Positions 21,790 to 32,090 of a stretch of 64,000 nt of DNA are shown in pieces. A program made the position numbers and the translations under genes. The notes beneath the pieces are model-generated. The model was given only the letters and a program-made list of their open reading frames with translations. It was not told where the DNA came from and made no database searches. The number at the start of each line of letters is the position of its first letter. Position 1 is the first letter of the stretch. Origin of the DNA: Trichodelitschia bisporula (lineage: Eukaryota; Ascomycota; Dothideomycetes; Phaeotrichales; Phaeotrichaceae); assembly GCA_010356995.1 (NCBI GenBank), contig ML996688.1:62001-126000 (forward strand). The letters are read 5' to 3'.

Positions 21790-24700
21790 CTTGACGGCGT
21801 GTCTGGATGGTTCGCAAGGTAAAAGGGGTGGAGGATTGAAGCTCCCGCAGGCGGCTGACGATGCGGAGGTGGAGCTAGGTGACAGGCGAGTTGGGAAACG
21901 CACAGCTATGGGGCGATAAGGCCTCGGCGGATGAATGGCATGAACGTAGGTAATGCGGTAAGTGATAGAGTAAAGCTGAAGCCTGAATGCTTCAGCATCA
22001 CGACCAGAGGTGCTCAAGCTGATACGAGACGCGCGCCGCCTCCCGTTGTCACAGCCAGGCGGCAATGAATGCTGTCACGTGCCACATCTCTTTCCGGAAC
22101 ATAACGATGGGCAGGGCGGAAAATTCGTAGCCGCCCCGGAAAGAAGTCGTAGCTATCCCTTACCCAGTTCTTTGCCGAATAAGAAGCAGATACTATTGAG
22201 GCGCCGTGGCCACAACTTTTTCGCTCAGCCCGGGACCCGCCCCGGGTGCCCTCGCTGGCCTGAATGATACGTGTCGCCATGACAGAGATCACTCATCTTC
22301 GCCGACCGGATGAGGATGGAGTGAAGAGTGCAAGCTGTCATGCGTCTCGAATACCCTTCAAAAATCACGTGTGATGAGGCAGTGTTTCGGCCGCGGAAAT
22401 CCCCGCAAAAGTTCACAACTCCATCAACACCTCCATTGCTTCCTTTCACCCTTCAGCTGAAGATTCAGCATTCTGCACCCCTTTGAGACTCTAATCCCCT
22501 GGTCTTTGGTTGATACCGAGCCCCATCCTTGACCAACGCCTTTCGTGAAGCTATCTTGAGACCAATGCCCAGGGCTGTGGGGGAGGTCGCGTCCAAGCCT
22601 CGAAGGAACAACAGAGCTGCAGCAAGCCAACGACTACATCGCGGGTCTTCGCTAATTGCGCCTTACAGATTCTAGTGCCGCGTGCCGTCCAACTGCAAAG
22701 CATTATCAGTTCCAAGGACTGGCGGCTGCGCAGCTTTATTTGCTTGATAGGACGTCGGCCTCTATACTCTCCCCCTCGGATCAGGCACTTTGAATTTGTT
22801 CCCATACCCGAGGCTTCCGGACTACTCTGGATGGCCTTGCAGGCCAAACTGGACCCACAGCAAGCCTCCAACTGTGGCAAAACGGATGAAGGAACGTGAA
22901 ACATAGCGGGGTCCTTCCCGTCCACGAGATAACAGCAGCTAAGTCGGGTTGTTCATTCGGTAGTGCCTGAGTACAACGTCCAGAGGCACATGGCACGCTC
23001 AACTCCATGTAGACCGCGGTCTCGGCCCAGTGTCCCTCTTTGTCGCGCAGTCCCAAGGACGCCCACGCCGGGTTGGCGGGGAGCAGCTGCAAGCCATGAT
23101 GCGACCTACCTGCCTTCGCCATGCCGAATCCCGTTGGAATGGTCCGTGAGGTCGTTACCCGCTTCCCATGCGAAGGTAGCAAGAACTCGATGAAGGCACA
23201 TGAGCACTTCCTCAAGAGGAGGAAATTGTTACAAATGCCGACCAGAAGGATCTCAAGATCGGCACGAGCTTAATCCTTGATGTCGCCGGTCTGTACTCGG
23301 GCCGGGAATCCGAGGAGGATTCCGGGCCTGTTTTTTCCCGAAGATCTCAACAACTCTTCTTTGCGCTTGTCATTCGACGGCGGAGCTGGTCGTTAGGCAG
23401 TCACGGAAGCATCCTTCCGCTCGTAGATGCTCGCTGCGCACGCCGCAGTACCTAGAATCCGGATGAAGTGCTCGCAGCGGAAAGGTCTCGACGACTTACT
23501 ATTCGGTAAAATCATATCCTGTTCGCTCCATCACTGCCGCAATGATCTGCCTTCCTACCTGCTCTTCCCTCAGCCAGCCTCTGATGTTGGCTTTGAGGCC
23601 TGCTGTTGCTATCGCCACGGCGCTTAAACAGATCTTCCAATCAGGCAACATGAATTTCAACATGTACTTTGCGGCTGAGCGGACTCCCCGGCGTTTCAGT
23701 CCTCCGCCATCGGGGCTTTATGTTCCCCACTGTCAGCGAGGCAGCCTTTCCTACCGCGGAGTGGTTCGCCAGTGTTCAGTATCTACAGAACCGTGTGGCT
23801 GATGACGCACGTTGGGCCAATGCCACAACGGCGCGTTTGCCGAAACAGCCTGACTTATCTCAAATTCTCACTCGCGGTCGTGAACACACAAGTTCGACGC
23901 TGCACAGCGCAACTCTGCTCCTACGCGTGCACGGGTCTTCGCCGTCAAAGTCACTACGCAAGCAAGATAACACTACAGGCCATCGTTCAGGCCGAAGCCC
24001 ATGCCCCCATTGGGAATTTGCTACCAACAGTTTCAGGGTTAATTAGCCAGTGATAAAGCTGCCCGATGGTTTGGGTAGGATCATGCATGCATCTCTTCAG
24101 TGCCAATTAGCAACGCTGGCAACCCACCAAGTCAGGAAGTATTAGTGCGGGATTTTCCCGAAGAAGCCAATTTGCCTTGATTCGAAGCGGAAGCGTCAAG
24201 TGCTCAGCCGCAAGGGCGAGGCTTCGATCCATATGGTCGGGTACACGTGCGGCAAGCCTCCCAGAGGAACTATCCCTCGACCATTGCCGCTCTGGTCTCG
24301 GTTGGACAGGGAAGCCCTGAAACTTTTGACGAAACATTGTGGCTCACAGCCGCCGAACCGCGGGGTATACCCGCGACGTACCGGCTACCGGGCCAATTGG
24401 CTTTTGACGAACGGCGCCGGGGCCCATCGCCGCGCCCGTCTTTCCCTCCCGTTCGTCCCTCCCGCTTACGCTTCTTTGAACGTCGTTCACGGGAAGGATC
24501 GTGGAAGCTCGGCCCGGAGTCGCACAAGATCCGCCGACCAACTTGTCCACCAAGGCCACCTTTCGCACCTCCATCAGCCTTGTGAGCTGTGTGCTGAGAT
24601 CGTGGCCGCCCGTAGGCCACCACTCGCTGACGGCGATCTGGCGCTAATCTCAAACGCGGTGTTCTCTATGCAGCCCTCGCGGCTACGTCGCTTGCTCCTA

Positions 24701-25570
24701 GACACGCGACTGTTGCTTCCGGAGTATTGCAAGGGAACACGCTGCTTCCCACCGTCCCCAAGCTGCTAGCTAACCCGGGTTTGGTCGGCGCTCTTGGTCG
24801 AAAAGTATCGGCACTGGCTGCGGACAAGGCAGATGCTGGAAGGTGAAGAAGGCAGTGGGAGGCCGACAAGCCTATCGCTGGACCCGTTGTAATGTGTTGG
24901 TTCCTCTCTCGGCCGTTTTGGATCTGGAGACAGCACGGGAGCGGGAATCAACGGGGGCGCTCCTTGTAAAAGTACTTTGTGGTGGCCGAGCTATGCACAC
25001 CCCGACAGTCGGATGCTCCCGCTGCTAGCGGCTCCTCGAGGCTGTTCTGCTTGCTGCGTTTTGCGCCTACCTGCGTCTGCCAGCCCAAAATTCACCGACT
25101 TGGGCTAATGAGGGCAGTGCACCCACGTAGCTGGGGCTCCCCATGCAACCAATCCTTTGCCTTATTTTTGAATTCGCCGGAGCGACCACGAAGGCTGGGT
25201 AACGCAGGCCCCGGCAGTATTTGCCGTCAATTGGTCCTACTTGGGTAATTCCTCAAAATAGCTCCGCTGTAGTTTCCATCTCTTTGGACTATCACCATAT
25301 AATCACTGTACCACCGCACTCACGTTTCGAAGGTTCTACAGCAGACACTTTACCATCGTTCGTTCCACCGACTTCACACATCTCTTCCAGCTTCTTGATT
25401 CTCTAAATTCCTCGTTGCGGTTCTGGCAATCTCAACGAGATCTTGTCCTACCGTTTTCTGAGTGCGAATGAAGAAGGAAGAGTCTCGACCAACGATTCCA
25501 AAAGAATCATTCAAAATTTTGGCATCACCACGATCGCTCTATCCCGAAGTCCTCGCCACTCGCTACTATC
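21790..25570. other. 3.8-kb intergenic, no supported gene
   Basis: This lies between the divergent ERD2 and Myb-like genes. Several mid-sized frames occur (22551-22925 and 22781-23215 minus; 24200-24769 plus) but they overlap one another, lack motifs and do not join through good splice sites. A short stretch near 24670-24840 has protein-like composition and could be an eroded exon. The last 300 bp before 25571 should be the leader of the Myb-like gene. Confidence 0.35.
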
Positions 25571-26846
25571 ATGTCTTCTCACAGCCCTTACCTCGACTCC
25601 AACCACCCCACCGCTTTCGAGCAGGGCACTGACCTGATGTATGCGGAACTTGACTCTGGATTCTACGAGCATGGCCTAGCCATCTCGGCCAGTGAACTGG
25701 CTCCTATGCCAACTCCCCATCAAGCAACCGATTGGCCGTCCGCCCACTCCCGGAACAGTTCAGTCTTTGATGTTGACTACCAGCCAGCTTTTAACAGCAT
25801 ATCGGAGGCGCCGACTTTAGAATTTCCTCATATGCCGTACTACCATTCGCCGCATTCCGGCGCCGCAGAGTACAACACTTCGCCACTGCTTCAACAGTCC
25901 GAGGTTTCTGGCATTCCCACCTTTTCAGAGCAGGACCCTCCGCATTCTCCATCGGGCTTTCCGGAAACGACATGGTCACCACAGAGCGCAGCTTCCGTTC
26001 AGTCCGCACCTCCGGCACTCAGCACTCCCCCACCAAAGGATAATATCACCTCCCAGGCCCCGCACATGCAACTCACGCCTAGTAAAAACCCACGCCACAA
26101 CCGCCATAATGCCTCCATTTCATCCATGCACTCAATGCCAACTCCGCCCCCTCATCCTCATGGCGCCTCTACCCCGGTGCGGCGTCCGTACGCCCCTATC
26201 GCGCCGCATCCCGTAGGCCTACGGCAGCTGGCGAAAAAGCGCACTCTGAGTTGCACACTTAGCGACGACGAGTGGGAAGCTGCAGCTGTTGTGGCTGCCG
26301 TAACTGGTGGCTCGCCTCCTCCGACCAAGCGTCTCCGACGGTCAGCCCCGGCATCTCCCAACATCGAGATGACGGAGGAGGATACCTTTCTCCTGCGGTT
26401 GAAGGACGAAGAGGGCCTGACGTGGAAGGAAATTGCCACACGGTTCCACACGGAGCTTGGGAAGAGCTTTCAAGTCCCCGCACTGCAGATGCGGCTGAAG
26501 CGGCTGCGTGAGCGGATGCGGATTTGGACCGAGGGCGATATCCAGGCTCTGCGGATGGCTCACGAATTCTGGATGAGCCAGAAGTGGGACGTTATTGCGG
26601 GCAAGGTACGTGACCTTCTGGATTTTGCTTCCGTGTACTAACGAGCCGCAGATGACCGAGTTCGGCGCCACTGAAAAGTGGAGCCCCAAGCAGTGCTCGC
26701 GCAAATGGCAGGAGCTCAGCTTCGCGGGTGATTTGTTCGCACAGCAGATGATGCGCACACCGACCTTCTCCACAACCTACACGGCCAGCCCCATTGAAGG
26801 ATCTCTTCCGAGCTTTTACCCGGCGCTTGCTATCACCACGTCTTAA
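25571..26846 (+). CDS. Myb/SANT-like transcriptional regulator
   Basis: Two exons, 25571-26605 and 26652-26846, give 409 residues. The 46-nt intron is AAG|GTACGT with branch TACTAACG and CGCAG. Residues 1-250 are Ser/Pro/His-rich and probably an activation or disordered region. A basic patch TKRLRRS near 252-258 is a likely nuclear signal. Two Myb/SANT-like helical repeats follow. The first (about 267-316) is TEEDTFLLRLKDEEGLTWKE and onward. The second (about 318-375, across the splice) has WTEGDIQAL, WDVIAGKMTEFG and WSPKQCSRKWQEL, with the spaced Trp residues typical of DNA-binding Myb folds. It most likely binds DNA as a fungal Myb-type factor; targets are unknown. Confidence 0.8.
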
Positions 26847-29526
26847 TCGAGCGTAAGGCCGTCCTCAAGAGGGCGCAGACTTCAGAGCCTCACTGTTCAG
26901 ATCCCAGTTCAATTCTGAAAGAGCAGAGGGGCTGGTTTCTTCCTGCCCAGCCGCCCATTCATCTACTTTTCTCACGTTTTTGTCCTGTCGTTGACCGTGC
27001 TTACGAATGGAATGTGTTATTGTCTACTTGCAGGCGTGGGAGGTAGTTTCGCGCGCCTTGTACGATGCCGATTTCAGCTGATGAAGTAATCTGCTGTCCC
27101 AATGGCCTCCACTCTCTCCTTTTCTTCTTCTATGGTCTCGCTTCCCTGTGGGATGGGCGTTTTGAGAACTTCCGGCTTGCGGAGGCGCTTCAGATTTCGG
27201 GGTTTCTTTCCTTTCCGGGTCTATGAAGATGGACGCTACATTTATGAAAGCACAATGGTTGCGAGATATCAGGGTCGCTCCTGAAGACACGGCATCTAAT
27301 TTCTCTACTTCCTTAATCTTCTTTCCTTATGATCCATGAAAAGCATTATCTCTTTCCTTGAACGATCAAGACTCTAGAATTAGGGACACAAAGTCCGACT
27401 GATACGAGCTCTCGGCGTCATCAAAAAGGCGGGCTCGTGCGCACATGGGATTGTGCTTGTACTGGTACGGGCAAGACAGATAGACTACCTAATTAGCACC
27501 GCTTCGGATATTGGATGATCGTCGCATCCTAATTGTGGCCACTGTTCCTTCAGTGACATCATCTCCAACCTGCGAGTCAACTCTCCGATATCGCTTTCTC
27601 CCTTCCTAAAGGATCCCCCCCACGCGTGCCTGTCCCCTTTCTGTCCTGACATGATCCTTCCGCGCGTGTTCCGCACCTTCCGGCACCATACCTCCATGCC
27701 AAATTCCCATATCCCAAAGACTCCGAATCCCAATCCCAAATCCACACCCTCGCAGGCCCCCCCCCAATCCCGCCGCTCACTCCTTCAATGTCCAATCACT
27801 GCCTATCGGGACCTCCCCACGGCCCACCCATCACCCGCGTCACACAGCCATCCTGCCGACGCACAGCACACCGGCGCAAAGCCCCACAGGTCCCGCCCTC
27901 ATCATCCCGAAAGAACGGGACGCCGACCGCAGCGGATGCACAGTATGCCTGAAGTCGCAACTGAGGTACCGGTTTGGCAAGGCTTACCCCGAAGCCGCCC
28001 GCAACGCCGCCCGCTAGTCGTGGCACGCCGATCGCGCCCCAGCCGCCGCCGCGGCGACGCTTGGGCGATAAGCGAGGCGCTTGGGTGACGAACCGTGCCG
28101 CAGTGGGGCCCCGGCAGGAGGCGCGGCGTGGCGCGGGGCTTGGTGGGGCTAGCGGGGCTTGGTGGGGTTCGCGGGGGTTTGCGTGGGGTGCTTTGGAGGG
28201 GGAAATTCGGGATTGGGATTGGGAGTGGAATTCTGCGGGAGGGATTTGGATGAGGAAGTTGGATGGGATGGGATGGAGGATACCTTGAGATCGACTCCGG
28301 GAGCGGACATGTGCTGCCCGTTCTGGGAAATAAAACGTGTTAATGTTGGTTAATTTACTGGGTCCCGGGTTGGTACATTTTGCTCCGCTGGAGGACGCGA
28401 AGTTTGGTTCTAGATTTCGGTGCAGCGTGCCCGGCGGCTCGGGTCCATGCCGAACAGGCTCGGTTCAATGTGGCCCGAAGCATATCCCTAATGCCGTTAG
28501 TGAGGTTTTACTTGGTGAGAACTTTGTTTAAACCTCTCGTGGATTACGGAGATGACGCACGTCTTCGGCCATCGGGTGCCGCCAATGAAAAAATTCCGGA
28601 GGCATAAAACCCAACTGCACACCATACTTTGTAGACTCTGTGGCGTGGTCTTGAGGGCATTAAGCAGCATCCTTTCCCGCTATCTTTCGTGCCCAGCCCG
28701 CTTCCCGTTCGTTACTCGTACACGCATGCCAGAGCAGAAACGACTGAATCTCTCTCGAAAAGAGAAGGCTTAACCGGTACGGGACGCGGAGCACGGACTG
28801 ATAGGTCGACATGACGTCTTTTGCATCTCCAGCATGCAACCATTTCACGGTTGTCAGCCACAAGTCGTTCTAGGCCGCACCACCAGATAAAGACCGGATA
28901 TCAAATTTCAAGTACGCTAACACGGAGCGAGAACGACCAGCACAGTCCAGAAGGAGATAGTGAGTTCATGACCGACGGTCTAGCCCAAGCATGGTGAGTG
29001 CCAGCTCGCATCCGACGTCAGAGCCCAAAGGCTTCACGTCTAGGTAAGTTAATTGCTTGGTTGAAGGTCAAAGGCTAAGTCCTTACTGCAGGGTCGAGTG
29101 TGGTTCCGAACTCTGAAAGCAATTCATGAAAAGCAACGATGATGTCGACCATCCTCCAGAGCATCGAGGAAAAACAAGACCCTAAACCGAGAACCAATGA
29201 CGCGGAGCATAGAGAATCCCCTTGGAAAGCCCGCGTCTTGTGAACATGTCAATGGGAACACCCCAGCCGATGGATGGCTGAGCTGCTCGGACCCGAGGTG
29301 GGCAGGGCGGACGCGGAGTGCAAGACGAGAGAGACGCTGTCCGCGCGCAAGCGACGCGGCGGCAAGCACCCTGCGCAGCTCCGGGTCCATAAAGTCCATA
29401 AAGATGGTGATGGCGGTCATGGTTGGGGCGGGGGGGGATGCTCGCTGTAAAAGCGACTGGAGAAAAAAAGACAAGTTCAAGTACAAGAACAGAACACTCA
29501 CAAACGCTTGATTCCAAACATCAATA
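26847..29526. other. 2.7-kb intergenic, no supported gene
   Basis: GC-rich overlapping frames between 27485 and 28290 produce Pro/Arg-rich or Gly/Trp-rich peptides on both strands. None has a consistent start plus splice structure. A GGGGCTTGGTGGGG-type G-rich repeat lies at about 28130-28195. The 28300-29500 part is lower in GC and shows nothing recognisable. Confidence 0.35.
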
Positions 29527-29586
29527 CAAGAAACATAACGCATGCACAAGAAACACAACGCACACGCAAGAAACACAACGCATACC
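29527..29586. repeat. 20-bp tandem repeat, three copies
   Basis: The unit CAAGAAACACAACGCAYRCA occurs three times in a row with two or three substitutions. It is non-coding as far as can be seen. Confidence 0.75.
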
Positions 29587-29743
29587 CAAAGCACCAAGAA
29601 CCCCCGAAAGCCAGAATGCCACAACGCCAGAACCCCGCTCATCAATTCCAATGCCCAGAAGCAGACCAACGACAATATCTGCGCAGGTGAGTTGAGGTTT
29701 GAGAGGTCAAAGAATTCATACTGCAATTTGAAAACCATGTCAC

Positions 29744-29931
29744 CACCATCCACCATGCCTGCCAAATGATGTTGAGGCCCGGAAGCCGAGTAGTGACCGA
29801 ATCTATGAAGGTTAGTACTGAATCAAAGAGCATAACGAAGACACCAACCGACTGCTTGGGGTGATCTCGCCACCATCCACCATGCCTACCAAATGATGTT
29901 TAGGCCCGGAAGCCCAGGAGCGACCGAATCT
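29744..29931. repeat. 61-bp direct repeat with 127-bp period
   Basis: Copies at 29744-29804 and 29871-29931 share CACCATCCACCATGCCT, then CCAAATGATGTT and AGGCCCGGAAGCC, ending GACCGAATCT, with about six differences. The 66-bp spacer is not repeated. This may be an old local duplication beside the interrupted gene at 30000-31637. Confidence 0.8.
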
Positions 29932-29999
29932 GAGAGTTGAGCCCAAGTCCGGACAGCAGAGGAAAGACCTACATCCCAACTAGATCTTGCCTTGATTCC

Positions 30000-31637
30000 T
30001 CAATCCACCGCGGGTGGAGCGCGGCGGAAAAGCTTCCGGAGGAAGCGTCGCATGCCCTTAGCCCTATGCGCCTTCCTCGTCCCCTCTTGCGCCTTCTGGG
30101 CCTCTTCCACCACCTGCACCTCTCCCACCCTTTCCTCTACCTCGAGCTGCTCCTGCAACTCGCACTCCTCTTCCTCAATCGTCTCGAGCTGCCCCTGCAA
30201 CTCACACTCCTCTCCCTCAATCGTCTCGAGCTGCCCTTGCAACTCTCCCTCTTCTCCCTCTACTTCCTCTTCTTCCTCTCATTCCCCTTCTTCCCCTTCT
30301 TCCCCTTCTTCCTCTCCCTCCTCTTCTTCCTCTTCTTCTCTCTTGAGCTGCTCCTCCAACTCTTCGTCATCCTCGCGGATCAACTCTCCGGCCCACTGCC
30401 ACATCTTCTCCACTTCGTCGACCCCGAGCTCGTCTTCCTCGGCCATCATTGCCCGCTCGATTCGCTCTTCTTCGGCCTCCTTCGGCCTCTCCGCTCGCCC
30501 TCCTTCAGCCGCCATCGCTTGCTGGGCTCGCTCTGCTTCGTCTTTCGCCACTCGCTCGGCCTTCTCTCGCAGCCGCTCCTCGTACTCGGCCATCCTGTGT
30601 TCTTCCTCTTAGTTTCGCACTAATGCGTCTTCTTCGGAATCTCCACAAGCGGCCAGGATTTCAATGATGGAGGAGGGCCTGTGGATGCCCTTGCCACAAC
30701 GCCCTGCGGCCACCTTGACGATTTCGGCATTGTGCTCCGCCCAGGTCACAGCGCAACTGGACGTGGCTGAAAGCTCTGGAACCATGCCGTTGAGCATTTG
30801 CAGTGCGAGATTCCAATGCCGACGGCGTTCCAGCTCGAACTCAAAGCCAGAGAGGTAGCGCGTGTCATCCTCGAGCAGCTCGATTGAATCCTTCAAGAAG
30901 AGGTGGGTCGGTAGACGCATGTCGTTGTCATCGACGTCGTGCGCGGGCATCTTGGTGTCTTGATTGAAGAACTCAGCCAGGTAATTGCGGGCTAGCTCAG
31001 AGGTGAGGTTGCGGCGGATCTTCTCGGCAGTCTCTTGACAGTCTGGCTCGTACATCACAGAATGAAGATTGTCCCCGATGATCCGGCGTAGCACTTCCTT
31101 GCCTTGAATGCTGGCCTCAGGACAGCGCGGGCTTGTCTGGTCGGGGATAAGCTGGTCTGACCAATGACTTTCCTCGACCTTTGGACTAGGAGCCCGCTTT
31201 TATAGCGGAAGATGGGTGAGGCAGTCTATAATTTGGCGGAGTGCCGCTTCAACAGCACCTTCTTCGGTGTGACCTTCTTCAGCGTGACCTTGCTCGCTCT
31301 TCTTGTCGGCAGAGTCTGCTGGCAACGCGAGACTCCTCGGCATGATCCTGCGGACAGCTCTCTCAACAGCCCTTGAGTCTGTCGCCTCCCTTGTGGTTGG
31401 CGGATTGTCATCAGACGAGAAGGAAATCGGGCTGCTGGAATGCCACTGACGTGTTAGGCTAGCTGCGAGGCATTCAAACGAAGAGCTGAAAACAGGTTCA
31501 ACCCGTAAATTTGACGCTGAGATAGCTGAGTCTCTGCGGGTTTTGACGGGATCTTTCTTGACGGCGAGAGGAGCAATGGCCAAGCTGCTGTTGCAGACTG
31601 GTGACCGGCGGGCCCACATCTCGATCACCGGAGCCAT
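30000..31637 (-). pseudogene. Long single-frame gene remnant interrupted by in-frame stops
   Basis: From ATG 31637 to the TGA ending at 30000, one minus-strand frame runs 546 codons with only three internal stops: TAA at 31202-31200, TAA at 30611-30609 and TGA at 30281-30279. All four segments look protein-like. The first ends in AEEGHTEEGAVEAALRQIID. The second includes SDQLIPDQTSPRCPEASIQG and an LRRIIGDNLHSVMYEPD helix-rich domain. The third is an acidic coiled coil (MAEYEERLREKAERVAKDEA). The last holds three copies of a 14-residue repeat (QLETIEGEECELQG) encoded by a 42-bp minisatellite, then a basic end MRRFLRKLFRRAP. No canonical introns remove the stops in phase, so this is either a recently disabled gene or several short genes. 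The family is not recognised. Confidence 0.45.
30120..30245. repeat. 42-bp coding minisatellite, three copies
   Basis: The unit contains CTCGAGCTGCCCCTGCAACT followed by CACACTCCTCTCCCTCAATCGT and is repeated three times with few changes. On the minus strand it keeps frame and encodes a 14-residue Glu/Leu-rich unit in the interrupted gene. Confidence 0.8.
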
Positions 31638-31850
31638 GCCTCTCAGAGAAGTTGAAAATCGGAAAGAAGAAAAGAATCGCTTTTGTCAGGAGCGATGAGG
31701 GATGTCGGATTCCGGCAATGTGCTCGGAGGTGATCGGAGCTCGCTTGTGTATGGAGCGAGAAGAGGGTCGAGTTGGTGAATGATGCCGCTCTGTTTTCGG
31801 AGAGCGGTAGAGGCAGATAGTCTGCAAGGTGGTCGAGTGTTAAATGTGAT

Positions 31851-32090
31851 GGTGTTGATGAGATCGGAGAGCTAGTACTGTTGGTGGAGTCCTTGAAGCA
31901 GAGTGGGGCAAAGGCTTCCAAAATGATGAATCTGCGCACGCTTGGGGTTCAGAAGGTGCGAGATCGGAGATGTAACGGTGTTGTCGAGATCGGAGAGCTA
32001 GTACTGTTAGCGGAGTCCTTGAAACTGAGTGTGGGGGATACTTACAAGATGGAGAATCCGCAAGTTCTTCGGGTTCGGAAGACACAAGGG
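31851..32090. repeat. 126-bp tandem duplication
   Basis: The block starting GGTGTTGATGAGATCGGAGA at 31851 recurs at 31977 with about 75-80% identity, including GCTAGTACTGTT and GAGTCCTTGAA. The 126-bp offset is a multiple of three. A minus-strand frame (32085-31840) reads through both copies as a duplicated 42-residue unit (HSVSRTPLTVLALRS versus HSASRTPPTVLALRS). A GTAAGT donor (about 32045) with CCGCTAACAGTACTAG downstream hints that the duplicated DNA might include exon material. Confidence 0.75.

Noticed and set aside
23290-23340. GC-rich small hairpin followed by a T-run
   Set aside because: It looks like a bacterial terminator, but such structures have no such role in a fungal nucleus and the arms are only about 9 bp.
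24200-24869. Protein-like pieces in several plus-strand frames
   Set aside because: They could be an eroded exon set, but I found no consistent frame or splice order.
27651-28288. Possible zinc-cluster regulator in a GC-rich stretch
   Set aside because: Cysteine spacing does not match Zn2Cys6, and frames break repeatedly.
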